The translations under genes were made by a program, and so were the position numbers. A DNA stretch of 40,271 bases from Planctomycetaceae bacterium. Lineage in GTDB: Bacteria > Planctomycetota > Planctomycetia > Pirellulales > UBA1268. Shown here piece by piece: positions 39,140-40,271 of this stretch. The stretch covers positions 1 to 40,271 of the forward strand of contig SXWC01000175.1 of NCBI GenBank assembly GCA_005789975.1. The letters are read 5' to 3'. Within the stretch, counting starts at the first letter, position 1, and each line of letters opens with the position of its first letter. The notes under the pieces were generated by a model. That model was not told where the DNA came from and did not search any database. It was given only the letters and a program-made list of their open reading frames with translations.

Positions 39140-40271
39140 ATGGGTTGCATCTACGACTACGACGTGCTCGTGATCGGCGCCGGTCATGCCGGCGTCGAGG
39201 CGGCCTGCGCGGCGGCCCGGCTCGGGGCCCGCACGGCCCTGCTCACCGCCAACTGCGACACCGTCGGCCAGATGAGCTGTAACCCCGCCATCGGCGGCGT
39301 CGGGAAGGCGCAGCTCGTCCGCGAGGTCGATGCGCTCGGCGGCGTGATGGGCCGGGCGATCGACGCCACGGGCATCCAGTTTCGTGTGCTCAACCGCTCC
39401 AAGGGGCCGGCCATGCACGGGCCGCGTGCCCAGGCCGACAAAAAGCTCTATCAGATGGAGGCGAAGCGGATCGTCGAGGAGACGCCGAACCTCGACCTCC
39501 GGCAGGAGACGGTCGAGGACCTCGTCGTGGAGCCGCTCGGCGGCGATGGCGTGGCGGCGCCGGCGTGGCGGATCACGGGCGTGCGGGTGCGGGGCGATGC
39601 CGAATATCGGGCGGCGGCCGTCGTGCTCACGACGGGCACGTTTCTGCAGGCCGTGATGCACACGGGCGAGGCGCAGACCACCGGGGGGAGGGCAGGGGAG
39701 GGCACGACCTCGGGCATCTCCGCGGCGCTCGGCCGGCTCGGCCTCGTGATCGATCGCTTCAAGACGGGCACGCCCTGCCGGCTGTCGGCCACGGGCATCG
39801 ACTTCGCGCGGCTCGAGGTGCAGGCGGGCGACGCCGAGCCGCAGCCATTTTCGTTTCTCACCGACACGATCGAGCAGGAGCAGATGGTCTGCTGGATCAC
39901 GCGGACCTCTCCCGAGATCCACGACCTGATCCGGGCCAACCTGCACCGGGCCCCGATGTTCACCGGCCAGATCGAGTCGCGGGGGCCGCGCTACTGCCCG
40001 AGCAACGAAGACAAGATCGTGCGCTTCGCCGACAGGGAGAGCCACCAGCTCTTCCTCGAGCCCGAGGGGCGGCGGACGCGGGAGATCTACGTCAACGGCA
40101 TCTCCACGAGCCTGCCGCGGGACGTGCAGGATGCCATGATCCGGATGGTGCCGGGCCTCGAGCGGGCGGCGATCATGAGGTATGGCTACGCGGTGGAATA
40201 CGACTTCTGCCCGCCCGACCAGCTGCTGCCGACGCTCGCGAGCAAGCGGGCGCGGGGCCTGTTCTTCGCCG
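39140..40271 (+). CDS. mnmG: tRNA U34 carboxymethylaminomethyl synthesis protein MnmG, 5' part (runs off the window)
   Basis: The first 377 codons are present. The N-terminal FAD-binding Rossmann motif is VIGAGHAGVEAACAAARLG; then follow CNPAIGGVGKAQLVREVDAL, the RVLNRSKGPAMHGPRAQAD segment, TTGTFL, and KTGTPCRLS, all typical of MnmG (GidA). With MnmE it forms the complex that installs the carboxymethylaminomethyl group at wobble uridine 34 of several tRNAs, in the cytosol, using FAD, NADH and methylene-tetrahydrofolate. The C-terminal tRNA/MnmE-binding part lies beyond the window. No Shine-Dalgarno sequence precedes the ATG and a -10 stands 7 bases before it, so the message may be leaderless. 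MnmE is not in the window. Confidence 0.95.
   Translation, partial: MGCIYDYDVLVIGAGHAGVEAACAAARLGARTALLTANCDTVGQMSCNPAIGGVGKAQLVREVDALGGVMGRAIDATGIQFRVLNRSKGPAMHGPRAQADKKLYQMEAKRIVEETPNLDLRQETVEDLVVEPLGGDGVAAPAWRITGVRVRGDAEYRAAAVVLTTGTFLQAVMHTGEAQTTGGRAGEGTTSGISAALGRLGLVIDRFKTGTPCRLSATGIDFARLEVQAGDAEPQPFSFLTDTIEQEQMVCWITRTSPEIHDLIRANLHRAPMFTGQIESRGPRYCPSNEDKIVRFADRESHQLFLEPEGRRTREIYVNGISTSLPRDVQDAMIRMVPGLERAAIMRYGYAVEYDFCPPDQLLPTLASKRARGLFFA

Overview
The window is high-GC bacterial DNA, most probably from a planctomycete of the Pirellulales type. The main evidence is a giant secreted protein whose N-terminus carries the LERRDLLA motif (the LEPR-xLL signature of planctomycete exported proteins), a BBP7-type outer-membrane barrel, a high density of glycosyltransferases and sulfotransferases, and short housekeeping units on both strands. 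No rRNA, tRNA, CRISPR array, transposase or phage gene was seen. Genes are closely packed; the only gene-free stretch over 300 bases is 28707-29106, which looks like a structured leader of the giant gene.

Left part (1-7400), housekeeping: the start of secA (minus), a PhnP-like metallo-hydrolase, class II fructose-1,6-bisphosphatase (glpX), trpD, a nucleoside hydrolase, an exported HtrA-type protease with one PDZ domain, a DksA/TraR-type zinc-finger regulator and an exported SOUL-domain protein. A 27-bp intergenic repeat occurs twice here.

7583-12778, surface-polysaccharide precursor module: a minus-strand operon (cupin, nucleotidyltransferase, a probable methyltransferase-remnant/glycosyltransferase fusion, GT-B glycosyltransferase) diverges from a plus-strand pair (GDPD-like phosphodiesterase and HAD phosphatase, joined by an ATGA overlap). 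Together they look like the making and transfer of an activated sugar or polyol phosphate whose identity I cannot tell.

12809-21119, a seven-gene minus-strand run: an unknown helical protein, a LuxE/PaaK-like adenylating enzyme without the C-terminal ANL subdomain, an outer-membrane barrel, an aldehyde-dehydrogenase-fold enzyme that lacks the usual general-base Glu region, an iron-type alcohol dehydrogenase, an exported PQQ-type beta-propeller and a group II PLP decarboxylase. The last four are joined by overlaps or near-overlaps. The order suggests acid activation, reduction to aldehyde, then alcohol. This is my best candidate for an undescribed pathway.

21374-28706: an unrecognised conserved-looking protein, a SNF2 helicase, then a plus-strand glycan-decoration operon (GT2-GT4 double glycosyltransferase, SAM methyltransferase, sulfotransferase with a helical tail) convergent with a second sulfotransferase.

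29107-40271: the 2551-residue DUF11-repeat/VCBS-propeller protein behind a leader with a strong intrinsic terminator, a BBP7 outer-membrane barrel, a secreted SNase-HhH nuclease and the 5' part of mnmG, which looks leaderless.
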